Origin: Ampelomyces quisqualis
Taxonomy: Eukaryota; Ascomycota; Dothideomycetes; Pleosporales; Phaeosphaeriaceae
Assembly (NCBI GenBank): GCA_018398575.1
Contig: JAGTXZ010000018.1
Location: forward strand, 3,410,001-3,474,000
Direction: 5' to 3'
DNA length: 64,000 nt
Made by a program: the position numbers and the translations under genes. Positions 11,701-22,600 of the stretch are shown piece after piece. How positions within the stretch are numbered: the first letter of the stretch is position 1; the number at the start of each line of letters is the position of its first letter. The notes below the pieces were generated by a model. It saw only the letters and a list, made by a program, of their open reading frames with translations, did no database searches and was not told the DNA's origin.

Positions 11701-12530
11701 ATTAATTAGCTGCTAACTTGCTAAATACATCCGAATACTAGAAGTAACAGGCAGGTAATTTCTTATCTAATTGGCTTTAATTGTCTGCGTCGTCCTTAGA
11801 GGCGAGGATCCTGTTAATCTTATAGAGGCTTGTTGTAAAGAACTTGTTCTGGGGCTTCTTTATAATAAAGTAAAATGTATTAGCAGAAATAAGAGCAATG
11901 CGGGTAGTTAGAGGGAGTTTAGACTCTAAGTAGTTTTGCTTGGTTGGGGTATAAGGGATTTCTGAGATTTTTTGGGCTAATAGGAGCTTTAAGCATCTCT
12001 TAATATAATAAATAGAAGAAGAGGAATAGTAAGGACTGTTTCAGATACAATAGTCTTCTTTTTTCTATAGGGTGTTACGTTATTACACATTAAGATAGAC
12101 AGTAGCTAGCACTATAGCTTAATGTAGAACAGTAGGAATAGAAGGTAAAGGATTGTATAACCAGGGGTACTTAGATAGCCAAATAAACTGTAACCTATCT
12201 GTGTCTAATTGAATCTTAAATTGTCTTAACTATTAGAGGCTAAGTATACAATCCTAAGACCTAAGATCAAAGATAAGGAATAAATAGTTCAAAATCTTTT
12301 AGCTATTAATATTTAAGTGTAGTTAAATATATTAAGTAACTAAAGAAGTAATCTAATTCTTAAAGCTGCGTACCTAAACCTAGAAAAGAAGCTTCTAGAT
12401 AGGTTGCTGCAAGGCTTTAGAAACAGATAAGACAATTTGTAAATTTAAAAATAGGAAACCTTAAGCACTAGTGTTAACAAGAGTATTAAGGCGTAAGCTA
12501 AGGCCTTAGTTGTAAAAGAGCGTAGGTATA
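8720..12530 (-). pseudogene. pol: Gypsy-1 pol (PR-RT-RNase H-IN-chromodomain), RIP-inactivated
   Basis: Read on the minus strand. The protease catalytic triplet lies at 12467-12475 and reads NTS instead of DTG. RT spans about 11000-11570; its catalytic box at 11180-11191 reads YLNN instead of Y-x-D-D, preceded by the usual KIFTKF and followed by ILIYSKD. RNase H (about 10430-10800) shows LEYFITTKVLN and FNFRIKYTPSK. Integrase spans roughly 9000-10150. A C-terminal chromodomain (about 8805-8975, EEI...VKQVGYNP type) marks a chromovirus. In-frame stops are nearly all TAG/TAA. Every catalytic loss seen is C:G to T:A. No activity is expected. Confidence 0.92.
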
Positions 12531-13950
12531 AGGAAATAGGGACTGCAAAACAAATAAGAAAGGTTAAGGTAGAATAGATTATAACAGCTTAGGCCTAGAG
12601 AGGAGTGTTCTCTTAGGCGCTTCTATTTCCTATATAATACACCTCCTGATTAGGTTACTCTTAAGCATCTTTATACTTATCTACTTCTACAGCTTTAATC
12701 TAACGCACACAAGGCTTTATACAGTTACTAGAGTAGTATCCTAGCTTACTGCAATTGTAACAACTACTAGAAGTCTTCTGTTATTCTAGCTTAGGGGTCT
12801 TTGTAGGAAGACGCACTGTTATAGATTAATAGACTAGTACAGAATTTGTTAGAGCGCTAGTAGTAGTAGTCTAATTTAGCTCTAAATTCTGTTATAGGGC
12901 TAACCTAATTGGCAACCTAGCAGCAGCTAGTGTTATACTTAGTATAGGGTTGTTCTTCTACTCTATATTGTATGCGGTAAGGTGTTCTACTATCTAATTA
13001 AATAAGTTCTTCTATTAGTGCCTAAATCCTAGGTTAGGGGCTTGCAACCCTAGCGTAATCTTAGTTTACAAGTAGTAAAACTACTCTAAAGAGAGTACTT
13101 GTCTCTTAACTGCAGAACTTAGAAACCTAGCTTTAAATAAGGGGAACGTTTTCTTCTTAGTTATCTGTATTTAATTAAAAGCTGCTTAGCTTTTAGCTAC
13201 CTTGTTACCTGTAATAAAGTAAGACTTAAGTAGCCTAATTATTTGCTTAGCGTTCTAGAATTACTCTTAATTAGTATCTAATAAATATTATAGCTTAAGA
13301 TAGCCCTTAGCTAATCCTGTAGTGTAGCTCTATACTAAGGCCATGCGTTGTCTTTTAGTCTAATAGTAATCTAAGTTAATCTTAAGTTAATCCTAGATAG
13401 AGGCCTGCTATTAGTAGAAGGTAGAATCTTTTCTATTACTAAGATTGTCTATATTAGGCGTTTTCTTAGATTGTTAAAGTTGGCAAGAGCCTTTATAGTA
13501 ATATAAGTACTTAGATGTAGAGCTGTTAGATAAACAGCAGGGTGCAGAATTATTCTAGGGTAATTTAGTAGTAGGTAGAGGCTTGTCTAGTTCTATTAAC
13601 AGAGTTAGTCCTTTCTTAAGGGAATTAATTTCTGCTAAAGCCTGTTTTAAATCTTGTTGTAATTAATTAACCTCTATTTAGGCAGAAGTTAGATTTAGTG
13701 CAGCTCTAGGCTAAGGGAGTTCCTTAGTGTCTATCTTTTTTGCTTTAGCACTCTGTTGCTAGGTTGTTATAGTTAATACAGAGTTGTCTTAGGAGAAGGC
13801 TCCTAGGGTTAGTTCTTTAGGGGGAGTTATTAGCGTTGCCTCTAATACTCCTAGGTTATTAATAGTCTCTGAGTTTCTATTGTAGCGCTAAACGCGACTT
13901 TTTTAAAGTAATTCTAACTGTTGTGTTAATAGGAAGATCTAAACCTAAAG
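12530..13950 (-). pseudogene. gag: Gypsy-1 gag, RIP-decayed
   Basis: Minus-strand frame upstream of pol, collinear with the better-read gag of Gypsy-3. A degenerate CCHC zinc knuckle lies near 12727-12770. The N-terminal part (13600-13900) is Lys/Gln/Glu rich with a predicted coiled coil (LQQELKQ-type). The product would be the nucleocapsid/capsid precursor. Start and stop cannot be fixed because of mutations. Confidence 0.75.
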
Positions 13951-14103
13951 GCTTTAGCTGTTAGGAGATCTAAAGAATTCTAACTGTGTTTGATAGATTT
14001 AAGGTTGCAAACAGATCTAATTTAGATAGGGTTTTAGACGTTTTAACGCGATCTTTTTAAAAGTAAATTGCAATATTATATAAATGCTATTACTAGCGGG
14101 ACA

Positions 14104-14116
14104 AAGTTTCTCTTGT
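14104..14116 (-). promoter_or_regulatory. Gypsy-1 primer-binding site, self-priming type
   Basis: Two bases inside the 5' LTR, the sense strand reads ACAAGAGAAACTT. It is complementary to AAGTTTCTCTTGT in the LTR (sense of 14242-14254), about 30 bp downstream of the LTR TATA box (complement of 14276-14287). This is the geometry of Tf1-type self-priming, where the transcript 5' end folds back as primer. A tRNA 3'-end complement starting TGG is absent. Confidence 0.75.
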
Positions 14117-14118
14117 AA

Positions 14119-14417
14119 TGTAACAACGCAGGTAGGTATAGCTATTAGGATCAAATTAGATACGTATTAGAGGCATATAGGAGTGCGTGTTGTATTAGAG
14201 ATTCTAGATTGGCTATACACCTATAGGTCTTGTACAGAAGGACAAGAGAAACTTGTCCTCTATCTATACTATAGGCTTATATTTATAGTGGGCGTAGCAG
14301 CTGAGTTAGAGCGCTGTTAGAGCGCTTTTGGTCCTAATCTGCTAGCTCCCTACATAATCTGTTACTAAGCCTTTATAAGGTATCAGATGTAACATGTGTT
14401 TGCATGTGCTTGTTACA
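14119..14417 (-). repeat. Gypsy-1 5' LTR
   Basis: 299 bp, window strand TGTAACAACG to TGTTACA. In sense orientation it has TATAAATATAAG followed at about 30 bp by GGACAAGTTTCTCTTGTCC, a perfect 7-bp-stem hairpin containing the predicted self-primer. Confidence 0.93.
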
Positions 14418-15899
14418 CTTACTATACTTTATTACTTTCTAGGCTAAATTACTTCTTAAGCTACTTCTAAAACCTATTAAAAATAAGCAAAATCTAAGTT
14501 TAACATCTTAATAACAACTAGATAAAAAGGTATAAAACTCTTTTTTAGGTATTGTCTATATAAGTAGAACCTATCTTATTAACAAGTCTTAAAGATAAAT
14601 AGTTTGTTATTCTTAAGATATAGTATATAAGCTTATATTTTGCTTCTAAATCTCTAGTTCTTAATAATATCAAAATTATATTCCTCTAAATTCTATATAT
14701 CCTATCTAAAGTAGGATATAATAGTACCTTAGAAATTCTAAGATTTATTATCCAGTTGTTATTAAGATCTTAAATTCGGATTTTACTTATTTCTAGTAGG
14801 TTTTGGAAGTAGCCTAAGCTGTCCGTTTATAATACTCTACACTGTTACGTAAGCTGCTACTATATAGGCTATTAGGCCTATACGCAGTAGAATTGTGTAT
14901 GTACGTGTTTGTCTAACAGATAGAATATTATTAATCTGTAACAATACACACTTATAACTTAATTAACCCTATTATATAATATTATACACCTACTTACTAT
15001 AACTACTATACTATAGAGAAAGTGCTACTAACATAAGAAGTAATTAGGCCTAAGAAGTAAAAAAGTACGTTACCTACTATAATTATTAATAAATTGTCTC
15101 TGCGTATAAGCACGCGTAACCTACTGAATACTTCTGCTATTTCTTTTATTACTAACTTATATACCTGCTGTAATTCTTAGTAGGTTATCTCTGTATATAA
15201 GTACGCGTAACTAGCTTAGCACTTTTACTTTTTCTTTTAATATTAGTTTACTTACCAACTTAGATCTTATATTCTTTTTAGAGAGTTAGATATAAAGTAT
15301 TCTCTACTCTATTTAAGACCTTGTTTATTACTATATTTATGTTACTAGCCTTAGGTAGTGTTTCTAGCATTAACGCATTAACGCTTGCAGTATTAGGTAG
15401 AAAGGGATTTAAGTAGCGGTTGTTTAAAGACAGCTTAAGAGATCGCAACTTTACAGGCTAGATATTTAGGCTTAGCTACTATAAGAAGAGAAAGAAAAGC
15501 TTTGAATAGGAGTAGCAGCTATAATAGGTTAGTAGAATCTTTGCCTTTTTATCTCTTATTCTAGCACAAGCTAGGTATAGAAGCGACTTATTATTGTTTA
15601 TAAAATAACAAAAAGAATAACCTTATTAGTATAGCTTAGAGGTAGACATAGTTAACAGTTAATAGTCTAATATTAACAGACGCCTGTCTTAAATTAGAAC
15701 TAGACTACTACTCTAACTTACTAATGCTTTTATCTTAATTTACTAAGCTTTAACTTTTGTTAATAATAGTAGTTATATAGGAGTATAAAGGTTAAGTAGG
15801 CTACACGCTACAAACGAAATAATTAACAATATAATTAATATTATTGTAAACTGCTGCTACTAGCGATTCTTTTAGCAAAAACCTCTAAAGAATAATAAG
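14418..15899. other. Right flank of Gypsy-1, decayed, no assignable gene
   Basis: A+T-rich DNA with no convincing frame. A partial internal duplication is visible: GTCTCTGCGTATAAGCACGCG at about 15095 and CTCTGTATATAAGTACGCG at about 15189, each followed by TAACTAG/TAACCTA and a CTTTT-rich stretch. The second copy resembles 7238-7301. Confidence 0.4.
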
Positions 15900-17600
15900 A
15901 CGCTAACTGCGACTTCAAGTATAAGGGAAGAGAGAGTAAGAATATAAAAACTACATTCTTATTCTAGTACGCAAGGAGAGACATTACCTTTGCTTTTGCA
16001 ATTTCTTTAAATATTAATTAGGTACTTTAGAGGCATCCTTAATACTTCTAAGCCTTATTCTAAGAGAACCTATATAAAGCTCTTTGGGGGTTCTATAAAC
16101 TACTACTTATCTTTTATATTATAGTACTCTTTCTTCTCTCTTTGTTAGTACCTATTAATATTATCTAATACCTTAGTATCTAACTAAGATATAGATAAGG
16201 CATTCTCTATTATACTTTTAACAAGAGGTTCTAGTTTTTAGTTAACTTGGATTCTATTAGAATATAAATTAATAGTATATGTTACAAGCGCTAGTAATAT
16301 ATTTCTAGTAAAATAATTGTCTTTACTAAATATATTGTTAACAAGCTATAGTAATTATACCTTAGTAAGGAATTTAAACCTTATATATAAGAATTACAGC
16401 TAGGATTACAAGTTAATAGAATTCTTATTCTAAGGTAAGCTACTAGGGAGGACTACCTTCTACCTACTACCTTATACGTTTTCAAATTCTCTTAGCGCTA
16501 ATTTCTAACTACTAGACTATCTAATTTGTTATTGCGGTAATATATTAAATGTGGAGTTAGGTTAATTATAATACTCTGCACGTCCTTACTCTAAGCACGT
16601 AGGTATAGTATACTATAATTAGTTTATATATAGAGAACCTTTCGTTCTATATAATAGTAAAGGAAAATCCTTACTATTCTAAATCTACTAGAACCTATAA
16701 TAGTATTCTCCTTAGTTGTCTTAGTATATTAGAGGCTTCTAAGTATTCTCTCTTCTAATAAGCTAGTTATTAGATTACCTAGTAAAGAATAGTACTAAAG
16801 ACTATACTAGCTATATTAATAGTGCAACGAATATATAAACCTTATAAAGTCTATCTATAGAATATAGTTACTAAACTTATTAATCTACTTAAACCTGTAC
16901 TTAGATTTAGCTCTATTCTAGAATTTAAGCTATTTAAAAGCTTAAAGGTATTTAGTAAGTAAAAGTAAAGAGAGGTTGTTATAGTTACTATAGTTGTCTT
17001 TGTCTTTGTTATCTAAGTGTATAGTGTACGCAGGAGAGGTAGATAATTAGGCATAAACGTAGGCTAGGTATAATAGGAGCTTAGGTAGTATAGCTTGTAA
17101 TGCGTTGCTATTATCCTTACTATCGTAGTCTAGTATGTCTATATTAATAACTACAGCATTATAAGAAGACTAGCAGTCTTCTAATTTAGTTTCTAAGAGG
17201 TTACTATATTTATCCGTTTCTAGTTAGAAGCTGCTGGTAGGAAGAAATATAGTAGACGGTTAGATATTAACTTTATCTAAAAGTAGTAGGCGCTTAGACT
17301 GTGCTGCTTGTGTAGAAAGATTCCAGCCGCAATTAAAAGACAGCCTGTGTAGTAGAAGCTTTAGCTACATAGATTCTAGAAAATTAGGTTCTGCCCTTAC
17401 AAGAAACTACCTACCAGCTTTTACGATTAAGATAAACTAGGAAGAGTTAGTAGAATCTTTATAGGATTAGTTATTGTGCCTCTTCTTCTCTTATTCTAGT
17501 CTAGATCTAATCTAGAAGTAGCTTATTATAAGTTATCTTCTGTGTTATATTAGAAATAGTATTATTATTACTACTTAATTTACAAGATATATAACGCGTA
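15900..17600 (-). pseudogene. Unrecognised RIP-decayed gene
   Basis: A single minus-strand phase stays coherent from about 17560 to 16000, with stops only where Gln or Trp could have been. Composition is protein-like: acidic and amide-rich segments such as LDYDSKDNSNALQ near 17130-17090 and IHLDNKDKDNYSNY further on, and a Ser/Leu/Arg-rich part near 16800-16500. A later segment (15900-15280) continues in another phase. Length would be over 500 residues. No family, active site or membrane segment is recognised. It may be a host gene caught by RIP or part of an unidentified repeat. Confidence 0.4.
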
Positions 17601-18181
17601 TAATATTATAGAGTAGTAGATCTTAAATTTATATCTTAAATTTATAGCTATAAGTAGTATAGAGTAGGATATAAGTTTATTGTGCAGTATACTATTCTTT
17701 GTATATAATACTTGTTTAGAGCGCTTAAGTATATAGAGTATTAGGCTGATTAGTTAGTAGATAATCTACGTAACTATATAAGGTACTCTAGGCTTATAGT
17801 AGCAAGAACAAAAGATAATAAAACAGAGCTTCTTAACAAGACAAGAGTAGAAGTAGAAGCGCAGCTACTTATATTTATAAAGAGATAAGTAGATTATAAG
17901 GGCTACAAGATTGTAAGGGCTAATAAATTATAAGTATTAAGCTCTCTTAATGCTTACTTTGTTAGCTAGAGCTTTGTTAGATTGTCTTAGAACACTAGTA
18001 GTAGTAGAGAGCTAGTAGAGTTGTTAAGCCTCTACTTCTTAAGTAGAGGCTGCAACGTTTTAATTTGTTTAGAGGCAGGACTTAGTAGGATAGAAGACGT
18101 AGATTCAAAGGCGGCTAGTTGCGTTAATCTAACAGCTAGCCGTAAAAGCGCTAGGCAAGGAGTATAGAGTAGGAAAACCGC
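17600..18181. other. No assignable gene
   Basis: Decayed A+T-rich sequence. Short stretches of higher G+C near 18060-18180 (GGCAGGACTTAGTAGGATAG, AGCTAGCCG) show nothing I can name. Confidence 0.3.
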
Positions 18182-18285
18182 AATTAGCTTCTAACACAGC
18201 TATTATACAGCTTTAAGGTGTAGTATAACACACAATTATAGCTTACGCGAAAGCTTATATACTCTAATTAGAGATAAACTAACGT
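18182..18285 (+). repeat. Direct repeat, first copy (~100 bp)
   Basis: AATTAGCTTCTAACACAGCT through AGAGATAAACTA resembles 18863-18962 at roughly 75% identity, with differences mostly C/T or G/A. The copies are 681 bp apart in the same orientation. They could be LTRs of a very small decayed element or an old tandem duplication; no TG...CA ends are visible. Confidence 0.5.
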
Positions 18286-18862
18286 CTATCTCTGCGTAAT
18301 AGAACACTCTGTATAGCAGGATACTATATAGTATAGATACCTTCTAACATAATATATATAACAATATGTTAGAAGAATATATATTCTTAGAATAGTAGCC
18401 TTAAGCTATAAAGTCTATTCTCTTCTTATATCTTATAGAAATAGGTTCTGCTTACTATATAATATAAGAATTTCGTATAAGTGTTAAGTAAATACCTTAC
18501 ATTAGCTAGTAGTAGATGCGTTAAAAGCTTATACATCTTATTAAAAGTCTTTTAACTTACAGCGTATTATATTATTATTCTATTCTGAGCCCTACGCTTA
18601 AGCTTAAGAGGTTATTATATTTCTATACTAGTTCTAAGTCTAATAGCTAGGAGTGCTAGATAAGTAGAACTAGTATACCTAGCTTAAAGTAGCTTAGCTG
18701 TAATCTATTACTACTAACGCTATATCTATAGCTATATAGCTGTATAGTACTTTTGCTAAGTACTCTAGAATACCTAAAAACTAGTTCTACTTAGAAGTAG
18801 GGCTAGGTTTAAAAGCCTTAGCGTATAGCTTATATTAATAAATATACCTAGTATTAAAACTT
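18286..18862. other. Spacer between the ~100-bp direct repeats
   Basis: 577 bp without a convincing frame. A short inverted pair ATATATAACAATATGTTAGA near 18353 can fold, but nothing identifies it. Confidence 0.25.
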
Positions 18863-18962
18863 TAATTAGCTTCTAATACAGCTATTATGCAACTTTAAGA
18901 TATAGTATAATAGACAATTGGACCTAGTATAAACGCTTGTATACTATAGAGATAAACTATTA
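18863..18962 (+). repeat. Direct repeat, second copy (~100 bp)
   Basis: AATTAGCTTCTAATACAGCT through GAGATAAACTA; partner of 18182-18285. Confidence 0.5.
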
Positions 18963-19613
18963 CGCTACCTTCTAGCTCTGCAGATCTACTATTAATCTCT
19001 TATCTAACATACTACGTTCTTATTCTTCTTAAATACATCGCAACCAATATATATACCAAGTAGTAGCCGAATATTACTTTATTTTGTTAAAAAGAAATAT
19101 TATAAGTAAAAGCTAGCGCCTAAAGAATAGAGTAGGCAGGTCTTATATAGTAGACATAGCAGGAGACAGAGACTAACTAGTATAGTGCATAATACTAAGG
19201 TCCGAGTTAAGGCTTTAGTAAGTAGAATAAGTATTACTAGAAGAACGCTGTTACTATAAGCGCGTATAAAGGTAGAAAGGGTCTATATGTCTTAAGGACA
19301 CGCTACAGTATAGTTAAATAACAAATAGCTTCTTGTATAAGTACTGTAATTATAAGAGCTATAATAGAATACTTTAGTTTAATCTCTAAGAGTAATAAGT
19401 TTAGATTGTAAATAGTTATAAGCGCTAGGTTAGGTAGATCTAGTAGTAGCTATATTTAGTAAGGTACTCTACTATCTAAGGCTCTATACTATTCTGTTAT
19501 TAATAATAACTCTTCTATCTCTTCGCAATACTATCTAGTACTAAGGTTTATAGCAAGAGTGTAGCTAGAACAGGTTAGCCTTTCTTCTAGCTTATAGTAT
19601 TAACTTCTAGCAC
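18963..19613. other. Decayed DNA up to Gypsy-2, no assignable gene
   Basis: No coherent frame, element end or RNA gene seen. Confidence 0.3.
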
Positions 19614-22600
19614 TATAACGACTTAGGTAGGTATAGCTTTTGAAATTAAATTAAATATGTATTAGGGGCATAAAGGAGTGCGTGTTGTATTAGAGATTCT
19701 ATATTAGCTATATACTATAGGTCTTGTACAGAAGAATAAGGGAAACTTGTTCTTTATCTAATGCAATAGGCTTATACTTAAAGTAGGTGTAGTAACTAAG
19801 TTAGAGCGTTATTAGAAGGCGTTTAGTACTATTCTACTAATCCCTTACATAATATGTTACTAAGTCCTTTATAAGGTATTAGATATAATATATATTTATA
19901 TATGTTTGATATTACTTTCTTTCTTAAAATTAATAGTCTCTATTGATTAGGTCTGTATTAGTGTAATTTTAGACACCTTCTAAAATTTTTAAAGGTCTTA
20001 TTTACCTTAACTTTAATTTTCTAATAATATGTTATAGCTATTTGTTATTATTTTGTTTAGTGCAGCAGCGCGTTTATTATTCTAGCTTTACCTAGAGTTT
20101 TTTAAGTATATATACAAGGCCTGCTCTAAGGTATACTACTTCTTTATACTCTTTTTTATACGTTTATATACCTAAAGCTATCTAAGCCTTATTCTAATCT
20201 AATTACTAGCTAACTATATAGTAGATATACACAATACCTATTCTTATCTCTTCTAGAGCTTATTCTCTAGCCTATTAGGTTGTTTACCTATAGGCTGCAG
20301 GAGCTTTTACTTGCAGCTATTTTAATATTAAGTTTAAATTCTATTTAGAAATATCTAAGAAGTTTACATATTGCACGCTCGTAAATAACAAGTGTTACTT
20401 AGTTTTCTAATATACAGGCTAGAAGTATAATAGCCTTTCTAAGACTCTTAACTATAGGTTTACTACTTTAGGTAGAAACAAGTCTAACAAGGTAGTGTTA
20501 GAGAAGAAGGCTAGCGTCTAGGTAGTAGCATTTTAGTTAGCTACTACTGTATAAGTAAGCACTATATAAGTAGCTAATGTAAACACTACTAACTTACTTA
20601 TTAGCGCTTATTACTAGAGGAAGAAGCTAGCTAGGAAGGTTAGAAGAATAGCTAAGAAGGTTAGGTTGCTTAGGTAGAGCACAGCTAGGCTAACTAGTAT
20701 AGTTGCCTAGCTAGTAAATATCTTAATAGCATTAAGAGTAGACTAAGCAGATAAGAGGTTAGGTAGTACTTATAGTAAGTAGAGCTGTAATAGAAGACAA
20801 CTAGGTAGTGCGTTAGTATCTGTACCTAGGGATTTAGATAGTTAAGAGCGTCCTACTAGTAGTAACAATAGTCTACTATTAGATTTAGTAGAAAAGTAAG
20901 ACTCCTATTATTAATGGTTGTTACCTACTAGTGTAGGAGTTGTAATATTAAGTTTAATTTCCCTAATATAATTGTCTTAAAATGCTATAAAATCTTTAAG
21001 TTCTTTTTCCTATACTGTAATCTACTTAGCTAACGCTTATAAGGGTCTTAGCTGTTTTAGATAGCGTTTATAGAACGCTTGCAATATATATAGGGCTCCT
21101 ATAAAGTTTAATATATTATACTAGGTAGGTTTAGAGTTATAACTTACCTGTTTTACGTAATACTTTAGGATAGAGTAGTATAGCTTACTAGCTAGGATCT
21201 CTTCTACGTCCTATTCTTTAACGTCTTAAATTAGGATGCTAGATAGGTTTAGGCTTAGATAGCTAGGCAGAGGATTATTAGAGTCTTTGCAGAGCATATC
21301 TAGAGCAAATAGGTTATAGATTTTAGAGCCTTTAGGTAGCTTTAGTTAGAATAAATAGCTAACTTGTTCTAAAACTTTAAAGGGGCCCTTCTACAGTTTA
21401 GCAAGTTTGCGACTTAGGTAAGTAACAGATAAGTTTTAGGTTAAAAGGTAAACCTTATTACCTACTAACTAATTAGTAGGTTGTTAAAATTTGTTTACTT
21501 TAGCAGCTATCTGTTACTATACGTTTTCTATACTATCTTTAGCTATACGCTAGACTTTGTATATACAGGTAGCTAAGCTTAAAGCATCCTTAATCTTTAT
21601 ATCCTGTTAGTTTAAAGTAGATAACAACTTATTCTAGCTCTATTATTGTTTAGATCTAAACAGGAGCTAGTATAGTGCTATACTAATTACAAAGTGCAGT
21701 AGCGTTGCCTAAGCTTAATCAATTAATAGTAAAAGGTTACTCTAGTTGTTCTAGTAATAGAATACAAAGGGCCTTAATTGTTAATTAATATACTTATTTA
21801 TAATCTCTGTTTACCTTTTAGTTTGTTTATAGTAGGCAGTAGAAAGCTTAATTTGCACGCTAAGAATCTAGCAGAATTTAGACTAGAATTAGGATACAAA
21901 CTAGAGGCTGTAATTAGCTACTATGCTTTTAGGCGTGTAGCTAAATTAATATACCTATTAGATAAATAAGTAAGCTATCTATTAAGCGTTAATTATTTTA
22001 TAGCAAAGAATAGAGATAGCTTGCTTTAATTAACAATTAAAATAACTATAATTTAATTATAGCTATAATAATCTTTTAGGAATGTCTTTATAACAATTCT
22101 TTAGAAATATCTTAAAATCTATACACAAATGCTGTATAGGCCTGTTAGGAATTAGTAACAGAAAGAGAAAACCTTAGGATTAGAGCTGTCTTAGATAGGA
22201 TCTTTAATAGAAAGTATAGTTTTATACATAGCGTTTACATATAGCTTCTATGCCTTTCTAATAATATTGCTAGGCTAGAAGCTAATATGTCTTTATAGCG
22301 CTTGGATACGTAGTTAATACCTAATTATAAGCCTTTCTAATTAGTTAGGTATATAAGAGAAAATCCTTAGGTACACAAAGGCGTAAGTAACACAGTAGCA
22401 GTCCTTCTTAGACGCAGTACAGCTATAGTAGCCTAAGGCATTTCTCCTTAAAGGAGTAGTAATTCTCTGCTAGTAGAGCTTTAATTAGTTCTAAAGAGTT
22501 AATATTTAGTAGGGCACTAATAGACTAAACTAAAATAGCTAAAACAATAACCTCTAGATAGGTACAAACATAGTTCTAGGCTAGTTTAGAGTTAACTAGG

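Larger units (their letters stand above)
7302..14417 (-). mobile_element. Gypsy-1: complete Ty3/gypsy chromovirus (7,116 bp)
   Basis: Two 299-bp LTRs (7302-7600 and 14119-14417) bound the element, with a perfect 5-bp duplication CTTAC at 7297-7301 and 14418-14422. Sense is the minus strand, in the order gag, protease, RT, RNase H, integrase, chromodomain, followed by an opposite-strand accessory frame. LTRs are nearly identical, differing by C/T and G/A substitutions typical of RIP, so insertion was followed by heavy mutation. Gypsy-2 and Gypsy-3 in this window belong to the same family. All coding frames are broken; it could move only in trans, if at all. Confidence 0.95.

Noticed and set aside
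21778..21969. 63-codon plus-strand frame in Gypsy-2
   Set aside because: It is the antisense of the integrase region, whose minus-strand reading is supported by Gypsy-1 and Gypsy-3.
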